A stretch of 64,000 nucleotides of DNA from Ambrosia x helenae. Its lineage: Eukaryota > Streptophyta > Magnoliopsida > Asterales > Asteraceae. A model generated the notes under the pieces. It was not told the origin of the DNA, made no database searches, and saw nothing but the letters and a program-made list of their open reading frames with translations. The translations under genes and the position numbers were made by a program. The stretch covers positions 104,825,186 through 104,889,185 of the forward strand of contig CM061223.1 in the NCBI GenBank assembly GCA_030844895.1, read 5' to 3'. This document shows positions 1 through 10,806 of the stretch, one piece after another. The first letter of the stretch is position 1; every line of letters starts with the position of its first letter.

Positions 1-2110
1 TTCCTTGGGGAGTCTTTCAATCACATATTTTAGCATGCATAATATTCAGGAACATCAAGAATCCCTGTTTTGCATTGTGTTTGTCCAATTATTACTTCTT
101 TTTGCCTAGGTGCCTCAATTTCCTGAAAATTATAATTAGGAACGATTATGTAAGATTTATATGCAATAACAGCCCTAAATGTGTCCTAATTAGATCTATT
201 TATGCATCTAAAATACATGTAACATTATGGCCTATCATAACACCCCACACTTAGACTTTGGCTTGTCCTCAAGCAAGCCAAAACATAAATCGACATATGG
301 CAAAAGCATAGATTTAACCCTCGAGCCACTTTTTATTGATAGAAAAAAAGTAAAGTTACATCACACGCCTACTAAGACTTTGGATTATACATAACCTGCA
401 CTTTCTTACGATGTTCACTTATATTTTAAGGTGAACTTTTGAGTGAACTCTCAAATCCGAACTGAAGCATGCACGAATCATAGACTTGTATGCAAATAAA
501 ATATCCATTTTTAACTAAGTAAAATGAGTAAATCAAGTGGGCTTTATTTGGGTTAGAATTTAAAGGGTTTTTCAGGGGGATGAGTAATCAAAGCGAAATG
601 ATAAGTCATGAAGTGAGTCTATGAATATTATCATAACGATGATAACTTATTTCAAAGCTTTCTTCAAAAAGCCTTTTATGCCGAGGTTCTGTACATCCCG
701 CATCATTGCTATTTCCTGCTTCACAGTGTAGTCTACGTTGTCGCTTTTCTGGATGGAGTGCTCGGCTCGATACTTAATAACGCCTTCCCATATCAGCTTT
801 GTATACTCAACTGCAAATAGGTTTGATTCTTGCTACGCTAGCCTTCCTAGGACCAATTTCCACACTTAATACATTTTTCCTAGCATTTAGCCCATCTTTT
901 GGCAGCGATTTTTGACTGTCCACAAAGTGGTGGTCTTTCTTCCATTTTATGCCAGCTTTGCCTAACATCAAATGTCAAGCCGAGAATTATTTCCTGTAAT
1001 TCTGGAGGCAATCGAGGTCTTGCAAAATGAAGGCACGCGAGAAAATAAAAATCGAAAGGGTACATTTTTCTTGGAAGAGAGGGGGAGCAAGAGAGATGAG
1101 AAGTCAGAGAAATAAGAGATCAGCTGAAAAAGTGTGGTTCTTTTTGGTCTCAGTGGTAAAAGACGAGTTTATTCTTTCAATGTCTCTCTCTCTCTCCCTC
1201 TTTTAACTATATATCTTTCTTAACCCCGGTCTTATGTTGTTCCCTATTTTGTAATTGATAAATCCCTCTAATCTTTGCCATTTGTCAACTTGAGCCTTGT
1301 TGATGATGCTCGGATTCGTTTAACGCTCCATGAATTTTGGTGGTCGGTACTCATTTAAGCTAGCAATTGAAATCAAAAGGCTAAGGCTCAAAGTGAGTTT
1401 TCTAGGTGTATGTTTTATTGATAATAATCCATTACCTATATCATTTTCGCACAGTTACTTGTTTTTAATCTTGAAAGGTATAAGTCATAAAAGTTAAATC
1501 GTGCAAAACAAAGGTTGAAGATCATTTAATTAAATGAATTGACACTATATATATATATGAAATGTGATGCTCAATAAGGCTCAAAACACTCATATTGATA
1601 ACGATAGGATAAAGGGTAGTGATTAAGCATAACTGTCGGTCTTTTCTACTTACCATGCTTCCCATTTTTCTTTATATATTTTAAGTGAACTCTAGTTTTT
1701 ATTTTTTTTAAATATGTCATACTTTGACCATCCTTTTATGTGAATCGTTTAGCGAATTGCCTAAAAGCATCCACATGCAAGCCGCTAACCTGTTTTAGTG
1801 CCAATTATGTGAATTTTGTATGGTGCTGCAGGTATTCAAGCTGCTAAGTAAATGAACGAACATGCAAAAGTGATACGATCAAGAAAATAGACAAGCATTG
1901 AGGTTCCACCCCACACTTAAAATCATGGATTATGCCTAATGCACAAAAATGTAAAAGCAGTGATAGATAAGGAATCAAGAGAAACTAATACTCCCCTGCT
2001 TGTTGTGATTCCACCTACGTGTGTTCGATACCCAGAGACGCCTCAAATATGAGGCTCGTCAAATTATACCTTATCCTACATGCAAGCCGCTAACCTGTTT
2101 AACTACCTAC
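1..2110. repeat. Non-coding Gypsy-like retrotransposon debris
   Basis: I see no credible gene here. The motif CCCCACACTTA occurs at about 243 and 1909. The same motif lies just inside the polypurine-side LTR junction of the Athila-like tandem later in this window, so this is probably the non-coding 3' part of a related Gypsy element on the minus strand (inference). A 23-bp sequence (ACATGCAAGCCGCTAACCTG plus three T) occurs exactly at 1773-1795 and 2078-2100. The small minus-strand ORF at 880-1065 resembles nothing I recognise. Confidence 0.4.
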
Positions 2111-4150
2111 TAAAATAAATAAAATGCAAACATAAAAGCATAAAATTAAAAGATAGATAATTGTGCCTAATGTACCGAGATTTACACATGCTTTACATGT
2201 GCATTTACACCACCCTTTGCACCAAAATCATGTTTTTATCATAATTTTATCAAGTTAAATCCATCTTAATTAATAATTGCATGTTTTGGGGGTCAAAGAG
2301 TGAAAAAGGGGAGAAAAACTACACAAAAGGCGAGGAATCAAAGACTTGGAAGACTGTAGTAGATGCTGCACGGCCGTGCACGGTTGTGCACCTGCGCCTG
2401 GTCAACAAGTCAACATTTCCAAGTCAAGAGGAAGAGAAAAGTCAATATGCACGGGCAAGCACGGGCGTGCACCTTTGGGTACAATAGAAACCAATTTACA
2501 ACGAAACGCCCAGGATTTCTGGAACTATACATTTCACAAGTAGATTTAAGATCATCACGTGCACAACTACATGGCCCACATACATTAAAACAAGGTCCAC
2601 GAATGTCGGGTGAACAACTTGTATGATAAAGAACAAGAACGTACAATTTACCGTGCTCTTAACAATCATAGGGCAACCATTGTTTGGACGGTAGCTATCT
2701 CACATTTTCAGCTTCAGTAGACCACACGTGACACTGCCAGGTGAGTTTTACGGACCCATTTTACTATTTTACATTTCGGGGGATAAACATTCTTCAATAC
2801 TAGTGTCATTTACAAGTGTGTGTACATTCTGTCGTGACTGCCATGTGGAACATGAGACATATTGGTTCATGAGCTCATTAGTCCTCGTACAACGTTTACT
2901 GTAACCATTAGCTATCAAAAGCCAGGGAACACTTTAATAGATCTATTGGGTTGACACCCCCACTCTTGGTTAGTTGCTCTAACCAGTTACATACAAAAGA
3001 GTGTTAGTATTCTACCATACATACATTGTCTTTAGTGTACAATGCGCGAAGCACCACAGTCAAGAGGTTTGGTTATGGGACTCATGGTTCGCACAGTAAT
3101 CATTCGCTTAGCTAGCCTATGATTGGTCATACACGAATTACACATTTGTTTTACTTGTTACGTTCAAACCCGTGAACTCGCCAACATTATTGTTGACAAA
3201 TCTTTTATGCATGTTTTTCAGGTAACTAATGGAGGGCAGCGGGGATTTGAGAGAGGGGTCCAAGCAGGCATAGGGTGGTATCACCATAGGTTGGATTATT
3301 ACTACTGCATAGTTATTGTGGTTTATGATTAATCAGTCTATGCACTCGTTTCCAGACAATGTTACTTAACTTTCAATAAGTTCTATGATAATAAATCATC
3401 CTATGGTGATATCTTTGAATAAATTATATGTGTTGCTTGTACCTTATGCTTGAAAACCTTTCGAGGTCGCATTCCCGTGTTTTCGCCTTGGCGGGGTGTG
3501 ACACTTAAAGACACGGATACGGATCGGAACCCACAGTTATCGTATCCCCGAACATTTTGAATATGTGTAATAAACCGGTGATACTCTCTAGGAAGCTGGC
3601 ACTTCCAATGTATGATTTCTAGTTTATACCTGTTAATGTTAAAATTAAGAAATCATGATTAGGGTGTATCTACGTATTTGTGTGCGTAAAACAACATATA
3701 TGCATGGATATTTATATACCTGTTACCACCAACAATGGAAAATATTTATCACAAATGATATTTTTGTCTTTTCCTGTATTTGTCGGCCTGCGTCTTCTAA
3801 CAGGCTCTTCCTGTTTTATTTAGTAATAATAATAGTTATGTTACTAACCTTTTTTTCATCATCATCATCATCCTGTTTTATTCCTTTACCTTTTCCTTCT
3901 GGGTACCCGCGAATTTAGTTTGCACCTCTGGAAGTTGATGGTCAGTCATACTTGGATTCACCACCGAATTTATTTTTGACATCATGTTTTTAATAACGTG
4001 CAGTGGTCAAGACTTTAGTTTCTCTTTCAGTCCATCAATCTCCGTATCAAGGTCAACATCGCTTTCCCCCTACCTTTCTCCACACTGTAATTCAATTTTC
4101 TCCAGAAAGGGTCTATATCAGACAAAGGTATTTTTATTCCTGTAATAATA
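2111..4150. other. Intergenic repeat debris, no gene seen
   Basis: No supported coding region. A short stretch at about 2366-2475 is dense in GTGCAC and GCACGG words, a style seen in plant LTRs. Around 3450-3505 a GC-richer stretch ending in GGCGGGGTGTGACA resembles the ends of some plant Gypsy LTRs. Neither is long enough to assign to a family. A (TCA)n run lies near 3858-3872. Confidence 0.3.
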
Positions 4151-4167
4151 TTAAATACTACATAACA

Positions 4168-4175
4168 ACACTATA

Positions 4176-4214
<39 letters not shown>

Positions 4215-4235
4215 ATAATAATAATAATAAATAAT
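4168..4235. repeat. (AAT)n microsatellite
   Basis: About 65 bp of AAT/AAAT repeats inside the 3' part of the MULE 1 remnant. Shorter runs recur at 4955-4985 and 5427-5490, between the transposase blocks. Confidence 0.85.
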
Positions 4236-6697
4236 TAAAGTAATTGTATTACCTTGAACAATATAAGAATCTAAACGACATACACACAGTATCCCACAAC
4301 TCATTAAAAGCCAGTGACTGCAATCCGTTCCACTTTGCTTGAAGTGGTCTATCTTTTTTATCTCTCTTAATAACAAATCAAGGGCTTTATGGGAAATGCG
4401 ACCCCGCAAGAGATCAAACATGGGCATGACATGATGTTGCATTTTCTTCCTTTAAATGGTCTCAAAGGAGTGGTTTATGGCCCTCTCTTGTGAAATCACA
4501 ATTTCTTCAACAAGCCCAACAAGTTTGTGGAGGGAGCTGTTAGGCCCTTTAATTTGCAGCTTAATCCTTGCATGTTGGCTCTCAGCTTGTTGGTCGTATA
4601 CTCACCGAAGTTGTAGTTTTTGTCTGTCCATGCACGAACAAAGTTTTCTTTATGTTTATCAAACTACACCTTGTTCAAGTATACAACAACATCTGTCAAA
4701 AAACGAATAAAGATATTGTTAAGGTACACACTTAGATATGTATGTATGTATGTGTGCTTTTAATATGTACCATTTCGATCTAGCTGATTAATTTTAATGT
4801 GGAGTCGGGATAACGAGTGCTGGTATTTTTGCTCATTCTCAGATGCACACACTCGCTTAAAAGATCCGATAAATGCTTCCCATTCTTCATTGTTAAGAAA
4901 CAGTTGTTTGCGGTGTTTTACAATGTTTTGTGAAATATGAAACCTGCATAGCAATAATAACAATAATAATAATAATAATAATAGAAAACAAAAACAACAC
5001 CAACAACAATAATATTATGTACTACCTACATAACAACTTCGAAGCAGCTGGAAATACTTTGTCGCATGCATTCATCAATGCCTAGTCAGCGTCACTTACT
5101 ATAACTCGCGGCTCCATACTTTCCTCATGCAACAACTCTCTCAGCCTTTGTAGCACCTATTTGAAGTTATCCATCTTTTCATGTATGATAAATGCTTGGG
5201 CGACAATAAACGACTTGGATGTTGATGTGACACCCAGAATTTGAACAAACGAGATCCTATACTCGTTCGTACTGTAGGTCACATCAATCAACAACACATG
5301 CGGGAACGCACGCCACATTTTTAGAGATGTATCATGAACAAAGAAAATATCTTCAATCGCATTTGTCTTTGGATTCACTCGGGTGAAGAAAGTAAATTCT
5401 TTTTCAACCAGTAAGCTTTCGAGTATCTGCATAGCAATAATAATAAGGGTTTAATAACAATAACAATAACAACAACAATAATAATAACTGCATTTGAGTC
5501 TTGCCGCTATACAACTCCCGTTTAATCTTGGTTAATATGTTATGGATGTCTTGTAAAATGATGGGGCACTCTGGGTATTGATTTCTATCGACCGAATGAA
5601 TCTACATTGGTAAAACTTTTTGTAAATAAAGTGTGTTCCCCAATTTTAAATTGTCCTCGTTCATCCTCCGAGCATATGCGTAACCCTCAATAAATTCAAA
5701 CGGTGTGTGGTTATGATTTGGGTTGATGACTCTTAAAGGCCAACCACCGTATCCCAAGCTGTATTTCGTTTTAACTTCAAACGGGCATTCACACATTTTA
5801 CTACCCGTCGTCCGAAGTGTGGCTACACTACGAGGTTTGCCATGTAAGGTACAAACTATAGTAGCCAAATCTGGCCTCTTATTCTCCCCATTTCCCTTGT
5901 CTTCAGTATGTTTATATACAGTGACGTAACCGAGAGCTCTTGCTCAGGGGGAAACCCAATCTGTCACCTCTTTAAGATTTGCGAATACCTGAAAGTTTAT
6001 ATACGAGTCTAGCCAAATTTTTATATATTAACAATATAAATTACGCATACCCATAAACAAACATACATGCATGCATACATACATACATACATATATACAT
6101 ACATACACGTAGATACAAACATACATACATGCAAACATACAAACAAACAAACAAACATGCATGCATACATATAAACATACAAACATACATACATACTAAC
6201 ATACACACAAACATCCAAACATACTTACGTGCATACATACAAACATACACATATACATACAAACATACATACATGCATACATACATACATACTAACATAC
6301 ACACACATCCAAACATACATACATGCATACATACAAACATACATGCATACATACAAACATACATGCATACATACAAACATACATACATACATACATACAT
6401 ACATACATACATACATACGGGGCAACATATATACGAGTTGTTTCAAACGAAATATATGGGTTCGGTTCCTCGCTACAGTCAACCACCTCGTGTTCGTATC
6501 GTGGAACGCTTGGAGGCACGTAACATGACTCTGGTTCTTCTTCATACCCCTCGTTTAAATCGGCCAGTTGTGGTTATTCATTCAAATTCGGTAGCGCTGC
6601 TTTCCTGGATATAACCTCTGGCTCACCATGCTCACTATCGGAAACAAAATCGCTTTCCGAGACGCAAGATACGTCAAACCATTCACCCAAAGACATT
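4200..6697 (-). pseudogene. FAR1-type MULE transposase remnant (MULE 1)
   Basis: Decayed transposase of a Mutator-like element of the FAR1/FHY3 kind, read from about 6697 down to 4200. In order: an N-terminal acidic segment (6697-6416) with one internal stop; a FAR1 DNA-binding domain (about 5980-5602) ending in a CPF...HNH pattern; the MULE transposase core (5432-5157) with the segment LLIDVTYSTN, where the first catalytic Asp lies; a second Asp segment (about 5141-5050, IVSDAD followed by a stop and ALMNA); a CRFHISQN segment (4963-4760); and C-terminal pieces with a degenerate SCGILCVC motif (about 4330-4255). Stops, frame breaks and (AAT)n runs separate these blocks, some of which may be old introns. 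Not functional as read. It lies directly downstream of the SOC1-like gene. Confidence 0.75.
6050..6420. repeat. (ACAT)n / ACAAACAT microsatellite
   Basis: About 370 bp of ACAT repeats with interspersed GCAT, AAAC and ACAC variants, ending in a pure (ATAC)n run. It is open in several frames on both strands, but the resulting Tyr/Cys/Val- or His/Thr/Tyr-rich ORFs are repeat artefacts. It sits between the N-terminal segment and the DNA-binding domain of MULE 1, probably expanded inside an intron of the old transposase gene. Confidence 0.9.
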
Positions 6698-7129
6698 GTG
6701 TTACGAACTGGTTGGTCGGATGGTATTTTCGCCAGAGAAAATGCGGAATCATCCGAGAAAAAAATTTAAAAGTTTGAATGGTCGACTGAAAATGGCGCAT
6801 GGTTAATGCTTTAAAGTGCTGATAGACAAACTCTACGGGTCGTAGGGGTCTCTGCGAGTCGCAGAGGGTTATAAATGCTCCCAACTACCAGATCTTCATG
6901 GCTCTTAGAGGTCTCTACGTGCCGCAGAGGGGTGATTCACTCTAAATTTTCAGTCTGATATTCGGATACCTCGTACTTTCTAACCCTATACGACTCGTAG
7001 AGGCCTCTACGATCGTATAGGGAATTGCACCCAACTACCAGACCCCTACGGCTCGTAGAGGTGTCTACGAGTCTAAGAGCTCAGCTGACAAACCTGCATG
7101 TGCAGTCTAGACATTGAATGTTCAGATTG

Positions 7130-7142
<13 letters not shown>

Positions 7143-7178
<36 letters not shown>

Positions 7179-7180
7179 GA
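7143..7180. repeat. (CA)n(TA)n microsatellite
   Basis: ACACACAC followed by about 13 TA units, within the palindrome array upstream of MULE 1. Confidence 0.85.
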
Positions 7181-7639
7181 CCCGTAGAGGCTTCTACGGG
7201 CCGTAGAAGGCAAGGCCTGCCCTTAAGGGGTGCGGGGAGGACTCCTGGCCTGGGCCCAATTTCTCGGGGGTATATTGACACTCCGACAATTCAAGTTTTC
7301 TTAACAGTGATATCCTTAATTCGGTGGATTTTTGTATGTTTGAGCCCCAAAATTGTTAATCAAGTATTAATCAAAGTGAAGAGTAGTTTATATAAAACAG
7401 AAAGTAAAGAAATGTTGAGAGTGGTTAAAAATTAAAGAAGAAAATGAAGTGGTTTGAGAAAAAATTTGAAGGTTTATTAATGAGTGTAGGACTAGAGAGG
7501 ATGAAGAAGAGGAAATGAGGATAACTTACACTTAGTTGTTTTTGCTTTTTACCGGTTGGTTTTGACTTCCTTTTTATTTACCAGTTGGTTTTGATTCCTT
7601 TTTATCTTTTATTTTTATTATGAAACAATTTTTTTTAAT

Positions 7640-7745
7640 TTCCAGACTTTCACCCATTTATATTTTCAGCCTTTGTGGGATTCGAACTCCCAACCTCCCT
7701 CAAGAGGGTTTGTTTTCTCTACTGTTAGACTACAACCTAAGTGGG
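7640..7745 (-). mobile_element. tRNA-derived SINE-like remnant
   Basis: On the minus strand an A-box-like GGTTGTAGTCTAACAGTAG is followed about 35 bases on by a B-box-like GGGAGTTCGAATCCC, then an A-rich end near 7628-7640. This spacing and order match a RNA polymerase III promoter from a tRNA-derived SINE. No clear target duplication was found and it does not fold as a complete tRNA, so a SINE fragment is preferred over a tRNA gene. Confidence 0.5.
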
Positions 7746-8045
7746 AATAAAATTTGATCCATCAATTTGATATTACTTTAAGCGTAGTTTAAGAAAATAG
7801 TTTACATTATTTATTTCGTTAAGGCCTAAAGCTAAGGCTAAGGTGAAAGGGCACAATTTTTATAGCTCGGTCCAGGCACCTGAAATTTCAAGGCCGGCCC
7901 TAGTAGAAGGGTCAGGTTTTTAGGACAATAACCCTATACGACCAGTAAAGGCCTCTACGGATCGTATAGGGTTGTGTTTTTCAGTTGCATTTATTGCTGA
8001 CACCTCTGTGACCCGTAGAGACCTCTACAGGCCGCAGAGGGCTGT

Positions 8046-8435
8046 GAAACCCTCAAAAATCCTACGCTGCAAATAACATAACTCTTTTATATTACTCTAA
8101 TATGAATATAAAAGGAATAAAATACGCTTGAAAAAAAAAAGAAAGAAAAAAACTGAAGAGAGAGATGTGAAAAGAGTACTAAGAAAAAATTGATGCCCAA
8201 ACAGGTGTGTTCTTGAATAAAAAAAAAGTTGAAATCAACAATGAAAAATACGGAAACCCACTATCAAATGTTCATATGTACAAGAACTATTCGGGTTAGT
8301 TTCACATGAACAATGCAGCAAATTTTTGGTAACACATAAAACCAAAACAAAATACGATCTACAGCATAATATATGTGTTTTACATATAATATGTATTCAT
8401 ATTGGTCTATCTTGCCTGATTCGTTTTTTCAGGTA
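8046..8435 (-). other. SOC1-like: Probable 3' UTR and downstream spacer of the SOC1-like gene
   Basis: No ORF of note. On the minus strand it follows the SOC1-like stop codon and is AT-rich, as expected for a 3' UTR. The transcript end cannot be placed from sequence. Confidence 0.4.
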
Positions 8436-8543
8436 TCAAATGAATAATCTAGTTTCAACATCAGAACTCTCCCCGTCCCCGCGGTTAATGGTTTGAAAAT
8501 CGGCTCTTCGTTCTTCAATTATTTCTTTGTTATGTACAAGACA
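8436..8543 (-). CDS. SOC1-like: SOC1-like exon 7: C-terminus with shortened SOC1 motif
   Basis: 108 nt including the TGA at 8436-8438, with acceptor TTTGTTTTAG. Encodes a hydrophilic C-terminus ending GDGESSDVETRLFI. The family motif continues with GLP after LFI; here TGA replaces the Gly codon position, so the last three motif residues and anything after them are absent. Confidence 0.85.
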   Translation of the reverse strand, partial: CLVHNKEIIEERRADFQTINRGDGESSDVETRLFI

Positions 8544-10277
8544 CTAAAACAAAGATACGAGTGTCATTCTCATTTTCAATCCACAAAATTAATAAATATA
8601 TAAGACCGTATATTAATTTCAAAGGTTATTTTTTATTATTAAGATTACATAAAACTACTTTTGATGTATCATGTATGAATTCATTTAACGTTGTAAATGG
8701 AAGTAGAATAAATGAAGAGTCTTACCTTTTCGTTAAGCATTGCATTTTGAGAAGCTAAGAAATTCTCCTGAAAGTTTAAGAAATTAAATGATGCATCATT
8801 CTTGAGTAGCAAATTTTAGTTTTTTCTTTTATTTTCTGAAAAATTGAAGTTAGATAATCCAAACTTTACATGTTGACAGATAATATTCCATACTACCAAT
8901 TTAACTATTGACACTCCTGGGTTTTACACTTTCTTTATCGATGGCAGCAGAAATCACTTCTTTGTTAGAATACGACTGTCTATGGATTTTATGGAAAATT
9001 CCCAAAAAAAAAACACGTATTACTTTTCAACACACCAAAATAAACATAGACTTACCAAAATTCCAAACATGAACATGTACTTTTTTCGCAAAAACGTAAT
9101 CTACGTGTAAAACATGGTGAATGAACGCACTCCTTGTGGACACCTTAATTAGTTACTTCACACCTGTAATCTTTATGCAAAAGTAACCTTGGAAAAAAAA
9201 ACTATTGTGCGAATCGCTTTACACGTGATAACAAATGACACCAAGGAAAAAAAAACAAGTCTTTGTTTCAGGAAAATATTTTTCCTTGTCTCCCCAAACA
9301 AGTATTTTAATATCTTAGAGATTTCCCCACTGGCTTTGATTTTTTGTGCGTCCCACCGACAACTTTGATTTCTTTCGTTGTCCCGCCTTTGTGTGCCCCG
9401 TAGAAAGAGGTTAAAAAAGAATTTATTTTTGCACAAAAATCTAAATGTGTCAAGTCCATGGTTTGTACATGTTGAATACCTTGACCCTTTGGAAATCATG
9501 TTTATTTTGATGCAGTTGAAAAGTAAAATGATTATCTTGGAAAATTTTCCGGATTTTTATTTGCGAACAAAAATTTGACCAAGTACAATTGAATTGAGGT
9601 GTCCGGCTGAAAAATAATTGAAGCTATACACATAAACTAGGTTAGAGACATACGTGTTAAGTAGGTTAAAGATGCTTCCTAAAAATATTTAATGTAAATA
9701 ACATGTCCTATATTTCCCAAACTATAGTTTATCAGAAGTCAACATGCGACATCCCGAGAAAACCAAATTTTAGATCGCTTACATGTGTCTTCCATTATTT
9801 TTATTCATTAGTCATTGAAGATAGAATATAAATATATAAGGAAGGATCATTTGATAAGAAATATATAAAGTGAGAAAAAAATGATAAATGATATAATGAT
9901 CAAACATTAAATAATTCATCTCTTCAAACATTAATTATTCTATAGTCTAATTAATTAGTCAAAACCACATTATCGTACACATATCATAATTCATCCTACA
10001 CATATTCATATTCACCCTACACATAACGATATTCATCCTACACATTGAAATTCACCATTCATTTATCTTACACATCTTGAAACTAATCCTATACATATTG
10101 AAGTTCATCCTCAATGCATCCTACATTTGTTTTGTAAGGATATATTTTGAAAAAGAGTTATTAGTTTCATTTATTAAGCTAGTTTAAGGGAGTTACAAAC
10201 ATTTAATATAAAATCAATTGGAGCATTTTGATTGGTTTAAACTTGTTCTTTTTCTTCTTGCAAGAAATTTTCTTCTC

Positions 10278-10345
<68 letters not shown>

Positions 10346-10747
10346 GAGGGTTATCTTGAGAACGCTAAATATTGTGAGAACCGTGAGAACAAGTAAAAAA
10401 ATCAATCAAAATCTAATTTTTTTAATACAAACCTCATTATAATCAAAATACAACATTAATTAATGAATTTTCTTTCCAAATAATTAATCTTTTCTTACAA
10501 AAACACTTTCAAATTAACTTTTTACACATGTGTAAATGAAACAGTTTACACATGCATAAACAGTAAATTTACACATGTGTAAAAACAATTTATTTTCATA
10601 TACGTTTGAATTTTTACACGTAAATTGTGTTTTTGAGATTGTATTTTAGTAATAAAGATAAGTGTAAAAAGAAATTTTAAATTTGAATGATTTTAGATGT
10701 CGTTCTCACGATTCGCACGAAATATAGGTGTTCTCAAATTAACTTTC

Positions 10748-10806
<59 letters not shown>

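Larger units (their letters stand above)
6836..8045. repeat. Array of near-palindromic 30-40 bp modules upstream of MULE 1
   Basis: At least six short near-palindromes built on CGTAGAGG/CCTCTACG: about 6836-6870, 6900-6930, 6984-7022, 7043-7080, 7177-7212, 7932-7971 and 8005-8040. The best (6984-7022) has arms CCCTATACGACTCGTAGAGG and its complement, with one missing base. 7932-7971 keeps the same outer CCCTATACGA/TCGTATAGGG. All lie upstream of the MULE 1 reading frame, and a matching array lies upstream of MULE 2. They may be subterminal transposase-binding sites; that is inference. Confidence 0.75.

Noticed and set aside
880..1065. 61-codon minus-strand ORF
   Set aside because: No recognisable family; probably chance within retrotransposon debris.
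6021..6614. Several overlapping ORFs of 65-161 codons on both strands
   Set aside because: They arise from the (ACAT)n microsatellite, which lacks stops in several frames; composition is purely repeat-driven.
6836..8045. CRISPR-like array
   Set aside because: The palindromic modules are irregularly spaced, diverged and in plant nuclear DNA next to a MULE; no cas genes or unique spacers.
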